Position numbers and translations under genes: made by a program. The notes beneath the pieces are model-generated. The model was given only the letters and a program-made list of their open reading frames with translations. It was not told where the DNA came from and did no database searches. From NCBI RefSeq assembly GCF_003309065.1, contig NZ_POAF01000002.1:372001-436000 (forward strand): 64,000 nucleotides of DNA, given 5' to 3'. Below, in pieces: positions 51,544 to 61,899 of this stretch; positions within the stretch are counted from its first letter, which is position 1; each line of letters begins with the position of its first letter. Origin of the DNA: Glutamicibacter soli (lineage in GTDB: Bacteria; Actinomycetota; Actinomycetes; Actinomycetales; Micrococcaceae).

Positions 51544-52074
51544 ATGACTGAAGCACCTCTTGTCGGCCTCGTAATGGGCTCGGATTCGGACTGGCCGGTC
51601 ATGCGCCTGGCCGCCCAGGCCCTGGCCGAATTCGGCATTCCCTTCGAAGCGGACGTCGTCTCGGCCCACCGCATGCCGACCGAAATGATCGATTACGGCA
51701 AGCAGGCCCACGAACGCGGCCTGCGCGTGATCATCGCCGGAGCCGGCGGCGCCGCCCACCTTCCGGGCATGCTTGCATCAGTTACACCGCTTCCTGTCAT
51801 CGGAGTACCAGTTCCGCTGGCTAAGCTGGATGGAATGGACTCCCTGCTGTCCATCGTGCAGATGCCGGCGGGGGTCCCCGTGGCAACTGTTTCGATCGGC
51901 GGAGCCCGCAATGCCGGACTGCTCGCAGTGCGCATGCTTGCGTCGGGAACCGACAAGCTGGCCGAGTCGTTACAGGTAAAGTTGCTTCAGTTCGCTGAAT
52001 CTCTGCGCGATTCCGCCCATGCCAAGGGCGCATCGCTGCGTGAAGAAGTCGCGAACGAGAATTTCGCCTCCTAG
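51544..52074 (+). CDS. purE: N5-carboxyaminoimidazole ribonucleotide mutase
   Basis: 176 residues. Class I PurE motifs: [32 protein letters not shown] with the catalytic histidine, and [19 protein letters not shown]; the C-terminal part contains [20 protein letters not shown]. It converts N5-CAIR to CAIR, the step after PurK. Ends 18 bases before the LCP gene, so the three may be co-transcribed. The last 20 residues are more variable and charged, which is normal for the family. Confidence 0.96.
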   Translation: MTEAPLVGLVMGSDSDWPVMRLAAQALAEFGIPFEADVVSAHRMPTEMIDYGKQAHERGLRVIIAGAGGAAHLPGMLASVTPLPVIGVPVPLAKLDGMDSLLSIVQMPAGVPVATVSIGGARNAGLLAVRMLASGTDKLAESLQVKLLQFAESLRDSAHAKGASLREEVANENFAS

Positions 52075-52092
52075 GGAAAGTCATATAAGTAC

Positions 52093-53715
52093 ATGGGTTC
52101 TGCCAGTCACCGCGCTCCAAATCCGTTGCGCAATCCGGAGAGCATCAGCTCGCCGCAGCGCAGCAAACGCGCCCTGATCCTGGTCATTCTGACCATTTTC
52201 TTCCCGGGCAGCGCCCAGCTGATTGCGGGCAACCGCAAGCTGGGACGCATTGCAGTGTCTGTCACCATGCTGTGCTGGCTGGCCGTCATCGGCCTGGCGG
52301 CCCTGTACTTCATCAACAGGTCGGTCATCCTCGGATGGGTGGCCCACCCGAACTTCCAGATGGTGCTGGTTATCGTGCTGGGCACCCTGGCGGTGCTCTG
52401 GTTGATCATGTTCATCAACACCCTGGTGATCATCAAGCCGAAGATCCTCGCCCCGGGCATGCGCGTGATCGTAACGGTCTTCACCCTGGCGGCAGTGGTC
52501 GCCACCAGCGGCCTGTTCATCTACGGCGCGTCGCTGGTCAACACCGGACGCCAGACCATTGAAAAGGTCTTCGAAGCTGGACCGGCCTTCGAGCCGGTGA
52601 ACGGACGATACAACATCGCGGTGTTCGGCGCCGACTCCGGCGACAACCGCGAGGGCGTGCGCACCGACTCGGTCGCCCTGCTGTCCGTCGACGCGAAGAC
52701 CGGCAAGACCCTGCTGATCTCCATGCCGCGCAACTTCCAGGGCGCCCGCTTCGCGGACGACTCGCCCATGAAGAAGGCCTGGCCCGACGGCTACAACTGC
52801 GGCAACGAATGCCTGTTCAACGCCATCTACCGCGACGCCGAGGACAACCACGCCGATTTGTTCCCCGATTCGGTGAAGAACGTCGGCGCCCAGGCGGCCA
52901 TGGATGCCCTGGAGGGCACCACCGGCCTCGCGGTCCAGGGCTACGTCATGGTCGACATGGCCGGCTTCTCCCAGTTCGTCGACGCGCTAGGCGGGGTCAC
53001 CATCGATTCGGGCGGCTGGGTGCCGTACAACGGCAAGAAGTGGGAAGGCACCAACCTGCGCACCCACTGGTTCGCCCCGGGAGTCCAGACGTTCAACGGC
53101 AAGCAGGCGCTCTGGTTCGCCCGCTCGCGCGACTTCACCGACGACTACCACCGCATCAAGCGCCAGCAGTGCCTGCAGCAGGCGATCATCAAGCAGTTCA
53201 CCCCGCAGACCATCCTGACCAACTTCACCAGCATCATGTCCGCCGGCGAGCAGCTGGTGGAAACCAATATTCCCGCCAGCCAGCTGGGCTCCTTCGTATC
53301 GCTGGCCGAGAAGGTGTCCTCCACCCCGTTCGCCCGACTGACCCTGGGCGCCCCGGACTTCCCGCGCTCATTCTCCACCTACCCGAAGTTCGACCAAATC
53401 CAGGAGCGCATCCAGTCGATCATCGACAAGCAGAACGCCCCGAAGAAGGAAAAAAAGAAGACCGAGGAGTCCGCGAAGACCGAAGAGTCCAAGAAGACCA
53501 CCGAGGCCTCGCAGGCTCCGGAGCAGTCCGAGGCTCCCGAGGATGCAACCGACGTGAACAACGCCCCGAAGCTCTCCAACGGAGAGCAGGAGGAGTTCAC
53601 GCAGCCCGACGGCAGCCCGATCACCGAGGAATACCTGGTGCAGCTGGAGCTGATGGGGTACACGACCCGCATCGCCCAGATTGCCGCGAACAACGACGAA
53701 TGCTCGGTGCCGTAA
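52093..53715 (+). CDS. LytR-CpsA-Psr (LCP) family phosphotransferase
   Basis: 540 residues. After a charged N-terminus, four membrane helices (RALILVILTIFFPGSAQLIA, VTMLCWLAVIGLAALYFINR, MVLVIVLGTLAVLWLIMFIN, VIVTVFTLAAVVATSGLFIY). The extracellular catalytic domain has the LCP polyprenyl-phosphate site: NIAVFGADSGDNREGVRTDS, LLISMPRNFQGARF and ALWFARSRDFTDDYHRIKRQ with the conserved arginines. It transfers teichoic-acid or other glycopolymers from lipid carrier to peptidoglycan. The C-terminal ~70 residues are a Lys/Glu/Thr tail (KKEKKKTEESAKTEESKKTT). Confidence 0.92.
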   Translation: MGSASHRAPNPLRNPESISSPQRSKRALILVILTIFFPGSAQLIAGNRKLGRIAVSVTMLCWLAVIGLAALYFINRSVILGWVAHPNFQMVLVIVLGTLAVLWLIMFINTLVIIKPKILAPGMRVIVTVFTLAAVVATSGLFIYGASLVNTGRQTIEKVFEAGPAFEPVNGRYNIAVFGADSGDNREGVRTDSVALLSVDAKTGKTLLISMPRNFQGARFADDSPMKKAWPDGYNCGNECLFNAIYRDAEDNHADLFPDSVKNVGAQAAMDALEGTTGLAVQGYVMVDMAGFSQFVDALGGVTIDSGGWVPYNGKKWEGTNLRTHWFAPGVQTFNGKQALWFARSRDFTDDYHRIKRQQCLQQAIIKQFTPQTILTNFTSIMSAGEQLVETNIPASQLGSFVSLAEKVSSTPFARLTLGAPDFPRSFSTYPKFDQIQERIQSIIDKQNAPKKEKKKTEESAKTEESKKTTEASQAPEQSEAPEDATDVNNAPKLSNGEQEEFTQPDGSPITEEYLVQLELMGYTTRIAQIAANNDECSVP

Positions 53716-53780
53716 ACGGTTAAGACCCCCCGACCGACTGGCAATCCACATCCGTTTGTGAAAGGCGAAGGCTACAAGAC

Positions 53781-54989
53781 GTGTTCGAACTGAACAACAC
53801 GATTAGGGACTACCACTGGGGATCTGACAGCCAGATCACCGACTTGTTGGGGCTGGAAAATACGACAAGCCCGCAGGCCGAGCTCTGGCTCGGCGCCCAC
53901 CCGGGATGCCCGAGCCGGGTGGCCGGCACCGGGCAGGGGCTGGACGCGCTCATCGCACACGACCCCGCGGCCATGCTGGGCGCGGATGTCGCCGAGCGCT
54001 TCGGCCGGCTCCCGTTTTTGTTCAAGGTGCTTTCGGCGGCCCAGCCGCTGTCCATCCAGGTGCATCCGACCCTGCAGCAGGCCAAGACCCGCTACGCCCT
54101 GGAAAACGCCGCAGGCAAGGCGCTGGATGCCGCCGACCGGAACTACCGGGACGACAACCACAAGCCGGAAATGCTCTACGCGCTGACCGATTTCACCGCG
54201 CTGTCCGGATTCCGCCGGCCCGAGGAAATCCTCGCTGATCTGGAGCTGCTGGGCCCGGCCCTGGCCGATGAGGCACGCACCGCCGTCGCCCAGCTGTCCG
54301 GCCTGCTGCGCGGCGAGGATCCGCTGGCCGCGGCGCTGGAGTTCGTGCTGGCCCGCCCGGGCGGGGTCGCCCCGGTGGTGCAGCAGATCTGCGCAGCCAT
54401 CCAGGCCAGCCCGGAACTTCGCGAACGCGAGCATTTCGCGCAGCTGGTGGAGATCAACGAGATCTACCCGGGAGATGCCGGGGTGCTGGTGGCGCTGCTG
54501 CTGAACCTGGTTGTCCTCGAACCCGGCCAGGCCATCAGCCTGGCCGCCGGCAACGTGCACGCCTACCTGCGCGGGCTGGGCATCGAGGTCATGGCCAACT
54601 CGGACAACGTGCTGCGCGGCGGCCTGACCAGCAAGCACATCGACGTCCCGGAGCTGTTGGACGTGAGCATCGCCCAGCCTTCGGCTCCCCCGCTGCTCAC
54701 CCCGCAGGCGCTGGGCGCCTCCAGCCGGCTGTACCAGCCGGAATTCGACGAGTTCCAGCTCCAGGTGATCAGCGGTGCCGGGGACCCGCTCCCGCAGCCG
54801 CTGGACCTGCACGGGGCCGGCATCCTGCTGTGCACCCAGGGCGAGTTCAGCGTGCGCGGAACGCAGGGCGAACAGCTGCTGCGCCGGGGCGACTCGGTCT
54901 TCCTGTCCGCCGCGGAGCTTCCCGCCACCGCCACCTGCCTGACTCCGGGCACCGGATGGCTGTTCGCGGCCAGCGCGCAGCGCTGCTAG
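53781..54989 (+). CDS. manA: Mannose-6-phosphate isomerase
   Basis: 402 residues from GTG 53781. Type I PMI zinc ligands: PFLFKVLSAAQPLSIQVHPT (QxH), ALTDFTALSGFR, and in the last third AAGNVHAYLRGLGIEVMANS. Converts fructose-6-P and mannose-6-P, feeding GDP-mannose for mannosylation (compare pmt at 35411) and other glycans. No phosphomannomutase (manB) gene, its usual neighbour, is found in the window. Followed by a strong hairpin terminator and convergent with glpX. Confidence 0.93.
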   Translation: MFELNNTIRDYHWGSDSQITDLLGLENTTSPQAELWLGAHPGCPSRVAGTGQGLDALIAHDPAAMLGADVAERFGRLPFLFKVLSAAQPLSIQVHPTLQQAKTRYALENAAGKALDAADRNYRDDNHKPEMLYALTDFTALSGFRRPEEILADLELLGPALADEARTAVAQLSGLLRGEDPLAAALEFVLARPGGVAPVVQQICAAIQASPELREREHFAQLVEINEIYPGDAGVLVALLLNLVVLEPGQAISLAAGNVHAYLRGLGIEVMANSDNVLRGGLTSKHIDVPELLDVSIAQPSAPPLLTPQALGASSRLYQPEFDEFQLQVISGAGDPLPQPLDLHGAGILLCTQGEFSVRGTQGEQLLRRGDSVFLSAAELPATATCLTPGTGWLFAASAQRC

Positions 54990-55016
54990 GCAGGCACCCG
55001 CCGCCACGCCATTAAA

Positions 55017-55060
55017 CGCATCGAGCCGCAGACTTCCACGGAAGTCTGCGGCTCGATGCG
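55017..55060. terminator. Bidirectional hairpin between manA and glpX
   Basis: About 20-bp perfect stem, left arm CGCATCGAGCCGCAGACTTC, with a CACG-like loop, between convergent stops at 54989 and 55094. Confidence 0.87.
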
Positions 55061-55093
55061 ATTCCGGCCAGCTGTTCTGCGACCGTCAGGGGC

Positions 55094-56128
55094 CTAGCGG
55101 GTGTAAGCGTCCCACTTGTCCTGCTTGTGCTCGCCTTCGACGAAGCGGATGGTGCCGGACTTGGCGCGCATCACGATCGACTGGGTGTGGATGCGGTTGT
55201 TCTTGTAGCGGACGCCGCGCAGCAGATCGCCATCGGTGATGCCGGTGGCTGCGAAGTAGCAGTTGTCGGAGGTGACCAGGTCGTTGGTGGTCAGCACGCG
55301 GCCCAGTTCGTGGCCCGCGTCGAGAGCCTTCTGCTTCTCTGCCTCGTCGGTTGGCCACAGACGGCCCTGGATCACGCCGCCCAGCGCCTTGATGGCGCAG
55401 GCGGTCACGATGCCCTCCGGGGTGCCGCCGATGCCCATCAGCGCATCCACGCCGGTGCCCTCGCGGGTCGCGGCGATGGCTCCGGCCACGTCGCCGTCCA
55501 GGATCAGTTTGGTGCGCGCGCCGGCTTCGCGGATTTCCTCGATCAGGTCCGCGTGGCGTGGGCGGTCCAGCACGGTCACGGTGACCTGGCTGATCTTCTT
55601 GCCCTTGGCCTTGGCGATCAGGTGCAGGTTCTGCTTCACCGGCAGACGCAGGTCAACCAGCTCGGCGGCTTCCGGGCCGGTCACCAGCTTCTCCATGTAG
55701 AAGACTGCCGACGGGTCGAACATGCTGCCGCGGTCGGCCACTGCCAGCACGGACAGGGCGTTGTTCAGGCCCAGGGCGGTCAGGCGGGTGCCGTCGATCG
55801 GGTCGACTGCCACATCGCACTCGGCGCCTGAGCCGTTGCCGACCTGTTCGCCATTGAAGAGCATGGGGGCTTCGTCTTTTTCGCCTTCGCCGATCACCAC
55901 GACGCCGTTGAAGTTCACGGTGGACAGCAGGCCGCGCATCGCATCCACTGCAGCACCGTCAGCGGCGTTCTTGTCACCGAATCCAACCCATGGCGAGGAG
56001 GCGATAGCCGCCGCCTCCGTGGCACGGACAAGTTCCAATGCCAGGTTACGGTCCGGCTCCGCGTCGGTTACCGACAGTCGCGAAGATAGGTGGGCGTAGT
56101 TGTTCTTTTCGGTCACGAAAGATCCCAT
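55094..56128 (-). CDS. glpX: Fructose-1,6-bisphosphatase class II
   Basis: 344 residues. Class II FBPase motifs: [40 protein letters not shown] with the metal-binding DPxDGT, and [20 protein letters not shown]. Dephosphorylates fructose-1,6-bisphosphate in gluconeogenesis. ATG 56128 gives the family N-terminus ([16 protein letters not shown] follows). The longer open frame upstream is unrelated. Divergent from DUF4245 (158 bases between starts); the glpX, DUF4245, carbonic anhydrase, fumC order is conserved in Micrococcaceae relatives as I remember it. Confidence 0.95.
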   Translation of the reverse strand: MGSFVTEKNNYAHLSSRLSVTDAEPDRNLALELVRATEAAAIASSPWVGFGDKNAADGAAVDAMRGLLSTVNFNGVVVIGEGEKDEAPMLFNGEQVGNGSGAECDVAVDPIDGTRLTALGLNNALSVLAVADRGSMFDPSAVFYMEKLVTGPEAAELVDLRLPVKQNLHLIAKAKGKKISQVTVTVLDRPRHADLIEEIREAGARTKLILDGDVAGAIAATREGTGVDALMGIGGTPEGIVTACAIKALGGVIQGRLWPTDEAEKQKALDAGHELGRVLTTNDLVTSDNCYFAATGITDGDLLRGVRYKNNRIHTQSIVMRAKSGTIRFVEGEHKQDKWDAYTR

Positions 56129-56285
56129 CACTGAGTCGTAGTCATTGCGCCTATGCAAACACTGCCATTCTATCCTCTTTGCTTTCTGCGACGCATGTTG
56201 TGTCGCAGCTATCCTGCGCACACTGCGACGTGGGCTTGGGCACTGTAGTTCGAAATCCACAGAAACTTCGGGGAGAATGGGTATC

Positions 56286-56957
56286 GTGCAGCCCGAGAAT
56301 ACTGAGAACAACACCCCAGCGACTGATGCCGGGACCGCTCCCGCGATCAGCGATGAGCCCACGCGCCGCGACCTGAACGACCCGAAGGCTACCTTTGCGG
56401 ATCTTCCGTACAAGCCGCAGCTGACGGAAAAGCAGTCCAAGCGTGCCAACCAGACGCTCAAGGGCATGATCATCTCGGTTGCGTTCTGCATCGCCGTGTT
56501 CATCCCCCTCTACCTGCTCAATCCGACCCCCAACGAGAAGGCCTTCGAGTCCACCGTGGACCTGCAGGCCACCGCGCAGGGCGCCTCGGAAATGGCCGGC
56601 ACCGAACTCTTCGCCCCGGAGCTTGCGGAGGACGAGTACGCGAACTTCGCCCGCTGGCAGGCAAACACCGCCCAGGGTGTGCCCTACTGGGAGTTCGGCG
56701 TAGTCATCGAGGACAGCAAATTCGTGTGGGTTCGCCAGGCCGTCGACTCGAACCCGACCTGGGTCGCCCTGATCACCGACTCCGCGGTGCCTGCCGGCAC
56801 CAAGCAGATCGACGGGGTGCAATGGGAAGTCCGCACCAAGGATGCCAAGACCTACCTCATCTCCGAGGAGAAGGACTCGACCTTCGTGCTGTCCAGCGAC
56901 ACCGGCGAGGCTGAACTTCTCGAGATGGCCCGGCTGGTCTCCGCGGACGCCAAGTAG
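56286..56957 (+). CDS. DUF4245 domain membrane-anchored protein
   Basis: 223 residues from GTG 56286, with GGGGAG 10 bases upstream; an ATG three codons earlier lies only 1 base after that Shine-Dalgarno. A cytosolic N-terminus ([20 protein letters not shown]), one membrane helix [20 protein letters not shown] near residue 62, then an extracellular domain with [20 protein letters not shown] and [20 protein letters not shown]. Role unknown; commonly found next to glpX. The domain is short and complete. Confidence 0.85.
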   Translation: MQPENTENNTPATDAGTAPAISDEPTRRDLNDPKATFADLPYKPQLTEKQSKRANQTLKGMIISVAFCIAVFIPLYLLNPTPNEKAFESTVDLQATAQGASEMAGTELFAPELAEDEYANFARWQANTAQGVPYWEFGVVIEDSKFVWVRQAVDSNPTWVALITDSAVPAGTKQIDGVQWEVRTKDAKTYLISEEKDSTFVLSSDTGEAELLEMARLVSADAK

Positions 56958-57029
56958 CTTCTTCACTTTTGACGTCGAGGCGCGTCATTTATTCGATATC
57001 CGAACACTGCACCGGATAGAATCCAAATC

Positions 57030-57665
57030 ATGCCTCAAGAAACCACACAGCATTCCATGACCCCGAACGAAGCGTGGGCGAAGCTCCGCGACGGCAACCT
57101 GCGGTTCGTCAATGACGAAACCGAGCACCCGAACCAGGACAGCGCCCGCCGCCAGTCGCTGGTCGCCGGCCAGGAGCCTTTCGCAGTGATTTTCGGCTGC
57201 TCCGACTCCCGACTTGCCGCGGAAATCATCTTCGACGTCGGACTGGGCGACATGTTTGTGGTTCGCACCGCCGGCCATGTGATCGATCTGGCCAGCATCG
57301 GCTCCCTCGAATTCGCGGTGGACGAGCTGAATGTCCCGCTGATCGTGATCCTGGGCCACAACTCCTGCGGCGCGGTCACCGGAGCCATCAACAGCCGCAA
57401 CAGCGGCGTCATGCCCAAGGGCTTCGTGCGCGACCTGGTGGAGCACATCGCCCCCTCGGTCCAGGCCGCCGAACGCCAGGGCATCACCGATGTCAACGGC
57501 ACCGTGGTGGAGCACGTCAAGCAGACCACCGACCGCCTGGTGGAGCTCTCCACCGTCCTGTCCAAGGCCATTTCCGAGGGCCGCACCGCGGTGGCAGGCG
57601 TGGCCTACCACCTGGACGACGGCAAGGCGCAGCTGGTTTCCAGCCTCGGCCTGGATGTCGCCTAG
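57030..57665 (+). CDS. Beta-class carbonic anhydrase
   Basis: 211 residues. Zinc ligands are in AVIFGCSDSRLAAEIIFDVG (CxDSR) and VILGHNSCGAVTGAINS (HxxC), with DMFVVRTAGHVID between them. It hydrates CO2 to bicarbonate, which is used by carboxylating enzymes such as PurK/PurE and anaplerosis. Complete and canonical; ATG 57030. The C-terminal helices (LVELSTVLSKAISEGRTAVA) support dimerisation. Confidence 0.93.
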   Translation: MPQETTQHSMTPNEAWAKLRDGNLRFVNDETEHPNQDSARRQSLVAGQEPFAVIFGCSDSRLAAEIIFDVGLGDMFVVRTAGHVIDLASIGSLEFAVDELNVPLIVILGHNSCGAVTGAINSRNSGVMPKGFVRDLVEHIAPSVQAAERQGITDVNGTVVEHVKQTTDRLVELSTVLSKAISEGRTAVAGVAYHLDDGKAQLVSSLGLDVA

Positions 57666-57795
57666 GCGCTCTGGCCACGAAGCCTAAACCATCTTCTGAC
57701 AGGGCTTATTCCCTGTTCCGGACATCGTCACTGTTGGTTGTGATGTTTTCGCCGAAACCTGTCTTTCGCTGGCGGTTCAGGCGTACGCTGACCCT

Positions 57796-59208
57796 ATGAT
57801 CAACAGTGACGATTTCCGTATCGAACATGACACCATGGGCGAAGTCCGGGTTCCGGCACAAGCCCTGTACCGCGCCCAGACCCAGCGCGCCGTGGAGAAC
57901 TTCCCGATTTCGGGCAAGACCTTGGAGCCGGCCCACATCAAGGCCCTGGCCCAGGTGAAGAAGGCGGCGGCGCACGCGAACCGCACGCTGGAGGTACTCG
58001 ACGCAGAGCGCGCCGAAGCGATCATTGAGGCGGCCGACCTGGTGGCCAGCGGGAAGTACGACGCCCACTTCCCCATCGACGTGTTCCAGACCGGCTCCGG
58101 CACCAGCTCTAACATGAACGCCAACGAGGTCATTGCCGAGCTGGCCACCCGCGCGCTGAAGGAGTCCGGCAGCGGCACCGAGGTCCACCCGAACGACCAC
58201 GTGAACGCCTCGCAGTCCTCCAACGACGTCTTCCCGACCTCGGTGCACGTGGCGGCGACCGCCGCGCTGATCAACGACTTGGTCCCCGCCCTGGAAACCC
58301 TCGCCTCCTCGCTGGAAGCCAAGTCCGCGCAGTTCGCCGACGTGGTCAAGTCCGGGCGCACCCACCTGATGGACGCCACCCCGGTCACCCTGGGCCAGGA
58401 ATTCAGCGGCTACGCGGCCCAGATGCGCTACGGCATCGAACGCATCCAGGCGGCCCTGCCGCGCGTGGCCGAGGTTCCGCTGGGCGGCACCGCCGTGGGC
58501 ACCGGCATCAACACCCCGGACGGCTTCCCGGAAAAGGTCATCGAGTTCCTGCGCGAAGACACCGGCCTGCCGATCACCGAGGCGCGCAACCACTTCGAGG
58601 CGCAGGCCAACCGCGACGGCCTGGTCGAGGCCTCGGCGGCGCTGCGATCCATCGCGATCTCCCAGATGAAGATCGCCAACGACCTGCGCTGGATGGGTTC
58701 GGGCCCGAACACCGGCCTGGGCGAAATCGCCATCCCCGACCTTCAGCCGGGTTCCTCGATCATGCCGGGCAAGGTCAACCCGGTGATCTCCGAAGCTGCC
58801 ATCCAGGTGGCCGCGCAGGTCATCGGCAACGACACCACCATCGCCTGGGCCGGTACCAACGGCGCCTTCGAGCTGAACGTGGGCATCCCGGTCATGGCCT
58901 CCAACCTGCTGGAGTCGATCCGCCTGCTGGCCAACGTCTCCACCGTCATGGCCGAAAAGATGATTGACGGGATCACCGCCAACGTGGAGCGCGCCCGCTT
59001 CCTGGCCGAGGCCTCCCCGTCCATCGTCACCCCGCTGAACAAGCTGATCGGCTACGAGAACGCGGCCAAAATCGCCAAGAAGGCGGTGGCCGACGGGCTC
59101 ACCGTCCGCGAGGCCACCGTGGCGCTGGGCTTCGTCGAGCGCGGCGAAGTCACCGAAGCGCAGCTGGATGCGCTGCTGGATGTTTCCACCATGGTGGGCA
59201 AGCACTAG
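57796..59208 (+). CDS. fumC: Fumarate hydratase, class II
   Basis: 470 residues. Signature [20 protein letters not shown]; active-site His in [40 protein letters not shown] contains further substrate contacts. Interconverts fumarate and malate in the TCA cycle; oxygen-stable, no Fe-S cluster. Follows carbonic anhydrase and glpX in the conserved central-metabolism cluster. Followed by a 15-bp hairpin terminator. All motifs complete. Confidence 0.97.
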   Translation: MINSDDFRIEHDTMGEVRVPAQALYRAQTQRAVENFPISGKTLEPAHIKALAQVKKAAAHANRTLEVLDAERAEAIIEAADLVASGKYDAHFPIDVFQTGSGTSSNMNANEVIAELATRALKESGSGTEVHPNDHVNASQSSNDVFPTSVHVAATAALINDLVPALETLASSLEAKSAQFADVVKSGRTHLMDATPVTLGQEFSGYAAQMRYGIERIQAALPRVAEVPLGGTAVGTGINTPDGFPEKVIEFLREDTGLPITEARNHFEAQANRDGLVEASAALRSIAISQMKIANDLRWMGSGPNTGLGEIAIPDLQPGSSIMPGKVNPVISEAAIQVAAQVIGNDTTIAWAGTNGAFELNVGIPVMASNLLESIRLLANVSTVMAEKMIDGITANVERARFLAEASPSIVTPLNKLIGYENAAKIAKKAVADGLTVREATVALGFVERGEVTEAQLDALLDVSTMVGKH

Positions 59209-59221
59209 CGGAACCACCTTC

Positions 59222-59255
59222 AAGCCCGGCGCAGGCACATGCCTGCGCCGGGCTT
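59222..59255 (+). terminator. Terminator of fumC
   Basis: Fifteen-bp perfect stem, left arm AAGCCCGGCGCAGGC, loop ACAT, 14 bases after the fumC stop. Confidence 0.85.
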
Positions 59256-59334
59256 CGCTCTGTTCCCCTCAGGGCACCAGTTGTGTGTCCTGCATGATTC
59301 GGTTCACTTCGCGGCCACATGCCACACTGGAAAA

Positions 59335-60654
59335 ATGAAGCATCCGCATCAGGGCCTGGACTGCACCCTGCTCAGTCCCTCCCGCGACCAGTGGACTGGG
59401 ATTCCGCTGCGCCTTTCGCGGCCGTTCGTTGGTCGCGTCGCGTGGCTGATCCTGGCATCCACGACGGTGGGTATCTACGCGGGATTCCGCCGCTGGGAGG
59501 ATTCCGGGCCGAGGGCCCGGGTTGGCGGTTACACGCTGCTTGATGTACTGGACATTGCCGGAATCTGCCTGATCGTCGCGTTCAGCGCCGTCGGCTGGCT
59601 CATCTATCGATTCAACCATGGGCTGGCGCCGTTGTTGCTTGGCCTGATGGCGATGACCCAGACGCTGGAATCGCGCGTCGAGGCACCGTTCTGGTGGCTG
59701 GGGGCGCTGTTTGCCTCCTTGTGGGCATTGCTTGATTCCGGGTTCATGCTCCGCCAGATGCTGCACCTGCGCGCACTGGTTCGCGACTTGAGCCCGGGAA
59801 CCGCGCTGAGCCTTACCGAAGACTCCCGCTACCAGCTGCGGTTCGGTGCCGGGGTGAATCTAATGCTCGCGATCGCCTGGTGGCTGCTGGCGGCAGTGCT
59901 CTGGTGGATCACACTGCGGATCTTCAACAGCATGCCCGGACCGGGTGCTGCCGATCCGGGGCGTTCTTGGTGGTCCGATTTCCTGGCCAGTGCTGCGGTG
60001 CTGGCTTCGGCGATGGGATGCTACCTGTTGCTGCGGTTTGCCCTGGGAGGAGTCGCCCGGTCCCTGACAGGCGTCCATGCTTGGCAGTTGCCCGCCGGCC
60101 CTGGCCCCGTCGCGGAGTTGTCGCCGGAGTCGGACATCGAAGCGGGAATGATCGATGTCGGGCGTGATACCGCCGAAGCGCGCTGCATTTGCCTCACCGA
60201 GCTCCTTCAGGTCTTCCCTGACGATGCCCTCGATATCCGCTCAAGCCCCGAAGTCAGCGCCAACAACCACTGCCCCATCCACGGGATCGACGCGCTCAAT
60301 GCGATGACCCCCGAGGAATTCCGGCGGGCGGCCAGCTCCACTTGGCTGTGGGACCCACTGTCCAAGGTCCCGTTCAGCTGCGACGACCCGGGCGCGATAC
60401 CGGTGGTGGTCGGCTTCTCTGGCGCGGCCTATACCGGCTACTACGGTACCGCTACGTCCCAGGGAACCATTGAGTTCCCGGAAACGCCGGACAGGGCTGT
60501 CGAACGCGGCCAAGGCGAAAAATCCAACGAACCGGAACCCGCCGCCGCGCCCTCGGTAGGGGCCGTGGACCGGGTTGATCTCCGTCCTGCAGGGATCTCC
60601 GGGCACGCGGTGCGCTACCGGCATGCGCGGGCGTGGTTCGTCCCCGAGACATAG
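59335..60654 (+). CDS. Hypothetical multi-pass membrane protein
   Basis: 439 residues from ATG 59335 (short GGAAAA spacer). About six membrane helices in the first 250 residues (VAWLILASTTVGIYAGFRRW, GICLIVAFSAVGWLIYRFNH, LLLGLMAMTQTLESRVEAPF, GALFASLWALLDSGFMLRQM, LMLAIAWWLLAAVLWWITLR, FLASAAVLASAMGCYLLLRF), followed by a cytosolic part with two Cys/His clusters (EARCICLTELLQVF and NNHCPIHGID) that could bind a metal. I do not recognise the family. Between a fumC terminator and an M19 dipeptidase gene. Confidence 0.6.
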   Translation: MKHPHQGLDCTLLSPSRDQWTGIPLRLSRPFVGRVAWLILASTTVGIYAGFRRWEDSGPRARVGGYTLLDVLDIAGICLIVAFSAVGWLIYRFNHGLAPLLLGLMAMTQTLESRVEAPFWWLGALFASLWALLDSGFMLRQMLHLRALVRDLSPGTALSLTEDSRYQLRFGAGVNLMLAIAWWLLAAVLWWITLRIFNSMPGPGAADPGRSWWSDFLASAAVLASAMGCYLLLRFALGGVARSLTGVHAWQLPAGPGPVAELSPESDIEAGMIDVGRDTAEARCICLTELLQVFPDDALDIRSSPEVSANNHCPIHGIDALNAMTPEEFRRAASSTWLWDPLSKVPFSCDDPGAIPVVVGFSGAAYTGYYGTATSQGTIEFPETPDRAVERGQGEKSNEPEPAAAPSVGAVDRVDLRPAGISGHAVRYRHARAWFVPET

Positions 60655-60692
60655 CCTCCGCAAGCCGGCGGAACGTTGCTACCCTCAACACT

Positions 60693-61883
60693 ATGAGCCG
60701 CACCACACGCACACTGTCCAGGCGACTGGCACTGGGCCTCGGGTCGTTCCTGGTCCTCGCCCTCGCCGCGTTTTTCATCTTCGCCCCGGGGATCGTCGAA
60801 CGCAGCCACAACGAGCTGGCGGACACTGCGCTGCCTCAGCTCGGCGACGAGGCGAAGGCCGTCCATGGCAAGCTGCAGATCGTGGACATGCACTCGGACA
60901 CACTCATGTGGGATCGCTCCCTGCTCAAGCGCGCCACCCGCGGCCACGTCGACCTGCCGAGGCTGCAGGAAGGCAATGTGGCCCTGCAGGTCTTCTCCTC
61001 CGTGTCCAAGTCCCCGGTGGGCCAGAACTACGAGTCGAACAGCGCGGATTCGGACAACATCACGCTTCTGAGCATCGCCCAACTGCAGCCTCCGAAGACC
61101 TGGTTCTCGCCGTTTGAACGATCGCGCTTCCACGCCACGAAGCTGCGCGAGGCCGCACAGCGCTCCGAGGGGGCGCTGCGCACCATCACCACGAAGGCCC
61201 AGCTGAAAGACCTGCTGGCCCAGCGCGCCCAGGGCGCCAATGTCACCGGGGCGCTGTTTTCGGTCGAGGGGCTGCAGAACCTGGAGGGAGATCTCAAGAA
61301 CCTGGACGTGCTCTTCGCCGACGGCATGCGCATGGCCGGGCTGACGCATTTCTTCGACAACGAAGTGGCCGGCTCGATGCACGGCGAGGCCAAGGGCGGG
61401 CTCACCGACCTGGGCCGCGAAGCGGTCACCCGCATGGAGCAGCTGGGGATCGTCATCGACCTCGCCCATGCCAGCAACCAGAGCATCGACGAGGTATTGG
61501 CCATGGCCACCCGGCCCGTGGTCTTCAGCCACGGCGGCGTGCAGGCCACCTGCCAGGTGAACCGCAACCTGAGCGATGCGCAGATCCGCGCCGTGGCCGC
61601 CACCGGCGGGGTCATCGGCATCGGCTACTGGGATGCCGCCGTCTGCCGGCTGGACGTGGATGCGGTGGTGGACGCCATCGAGCACGTGATCGCGGTGGGA
61701 GGCCTGGACAGCGCCGCGCTGGGCAGCGACTTCGACGGATCCACCGAGGTCGCCTGGGACACCCGCCAGCTTGCGTTGGTCACCCAAGAGCTGATGGATC
61801 GCGGCCGTTCCGCGGCGGAGATCCAGGCCATCATGGGCGGCAACACCCTGCGGGTGCTGGGCCAGGTGCTACCGGCCGGCTAG
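60693..61883 (+). CDS. Membrane dipeptidase (peptidase M19)
   Basis: 396 residues. Signal/anchor near the N-terminus (LALGLGSFLVLALAAFFIFA, residues about 11-30). Metal ligands: VDMHSDTLMWDRSLL (HxD), LFSVEGLQNLEG with the bridging glutamate, and VIDLAHASNQSIDEVLAMAT, VVFSHGGVQATCQVNRNLSD (His), plus DFDGSTEVAWDTRQ. It should hydrolyse dipeptides, possibly D-amino-acid-containing ones, at the outer face of the membrane. ATG 60693 chosen from the signal-like N-terminus. Neighbours give no pathway hint. Confidence 0.86.
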   Translation: MSRTTRTLSRRLALGLGSFLVLALAAFFIFAPGIVERSHNELADTALPQLGDEAKAVHGKLQIVDMHSDTLMWDRSLLKRATRGHVDLPRLQEGNVALQVFSSVSKSPVGQNYESNSADSDNITLLSIAQLQPPKTWFSPFERSRFHATKLREAAQRSEGALRTITTKAQLKDLLAQRAQGANVTGALFSVEGLQNLEGDLKNLDVLFADGMRMAGLTHFFDNEVAGSMHGEAKGGLTDLGREAVTRMEQLGIVIDLAHASNQSIDEVLAMATRPVVFSHGGVQATCQVNRNLSDAQIRAVAATGGVIGIGYWDAAVCRLDVDAVVDAIEHVIAVGGLDSAALGSDFDGSTEVAWDTRQLALVTQELMDRGRSAAEIQAIMGGNTLRVLGQVLPAG

Positions 61884-61899
61884 CCCGGCCCGTCCGCTG

